Shown here piece by piece: positions 7,572 to 7,771 of a stretch of DNA of 7,771 bases. The stretch is taken from assembly GCA_017861095.1 (NCBI GenBank), contig JAGFXI010000085.1, positions 1-7,771 on the forward strand, written 5' to 3'. How positions within the stretch are numbered: the first letter of the stretch is position 1; each line of letters opens with the position of its first letter. The notes beneath the pieces are model-generated. The model was not told where the DNA came from, ran no database searches, and saw only the letters and a list, made by a program, of their open reading frames with translations. Position numbers and translations under genes: made by a program. This DNA comes from Deltaproteobacteria bacterium. GTDB taxonomy: Bacteria; Desulfobacterota; Syntrophobacteria; BM002.

Positions 7572-7771
7572 CAAGAGAAGAACTTCGTATTCTGATTCTT
7601 GGCATACCAGACCTTTCAGTTCCTTTTTTATTTTTCCTCATATATTAGAAGATGTTAACTGATTGCTCTGAGTCCAGCCTGAGGTGAGGGCCCCCTGCGG
7701 AGAGCCGGATCGGAACGAAAGATTCCTGTTTTTCCTGACGGTTTCGTGTATAATACAATTAATTCAAATAG
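7572..7771. other. AT-rich intergenic region after the activator gene
   Basis: No convincing gene is seen in these 200 bases, and base composition drops sharply in GC compared with the rest of the window. The region holds a T-rich tract on the plus strand (7624-7635) preceded by only a three-base-pair hairpin (7600-7609), so a terminator for the activator gene is possible but weak. A further stem GCTCT/AGAGC (7665-7669 with 7701-7705) encloses a G/C run. An 11-codon ATG frame at 7652 lacks a binding site and is not called. Confidence 0.5.
7749..7754 (+). promoter_or_regulatory. Consensus -10 hexamer near the right edge
   Basis: A perfect TATAAT lies in AT-rich sequence after the activator gene and points to a start near the window edge. 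No good -35 hexamer is present 16-18 bases upstream. It would serve a gene to the right of this window. Confidence 0.4.

Noticed and set aside
7600..7637. Possible intrinsic terminator: TGG-CATA-CCA hairpin followed by T-rich sequence.
   Set aside because: The stem is only three base pairs and the T tract begins 14 bases after it, so it does not meet the usual form.

Overview
The window is compact, GC-rich bacterial chromosomal DNA. Five genes are well supported: four sit on the minus strand in what looks like one operon, and one is divergent on the plus strand. A Do-family periplasmic protease with a signal peptide, a LAB_N (lipid A biosynthesis N-terminal) membrane protein and a polyprenyl-phosphate-type glycosyltransferase indicate a diderm (Gram-negative) cell. 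The sigma-54 activator fits Desulfobacterota, Methylomirabilota, Nitrospirota or a similar GC-rich lineage, but the phylum cannot be fixed from this sequence alone.

Layout from right to left along the minus strand: an 1143-residue Lon-family ATP-dependent protease (5959 to 2528), a signal-peptide-bearing HtrA/Deg protease with two PDZ domains (2501 to 1074), a family 2 glycosyltransferase with a broken reading frame (1042 to 324), and a 93-residue LAB_N membrane protein (334 to 53). A possible further GTG-started gene runs off the left edge. Gaps are 26 and 31 bases, then an 11-base overlap, so cotranscription is very likely. Divergently, 6156 to 7571 encodes a sigma-54-dependent activator whose receiver domain has lost most of its phosphorylation-pocket residues. 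The last 200 bases are AT-rich and non-coding, with a good -10 hexamer near the right edge that probably belongs to the next gene.

Working picture (inference): the divergent activator may control a cell-envelope or protein-quality operon pairing a cytosolic ATP-dependent protease with a periplasmic protease and a lipid-linked sugar pathway. The two least ordinary items are the Lon protein and the glycosyltransferase. The Lon protein has a standard LonA AAA+ and S16 core, but its first ~340 residues do not look like the usual Lon substrate-binding domain and ~230 unrecognised residues follow the protease domain. The glycosyltransferase has lost a conserved segment together with its frame, which puts its first 197 codons in frame with the downstream LAB_N gene.
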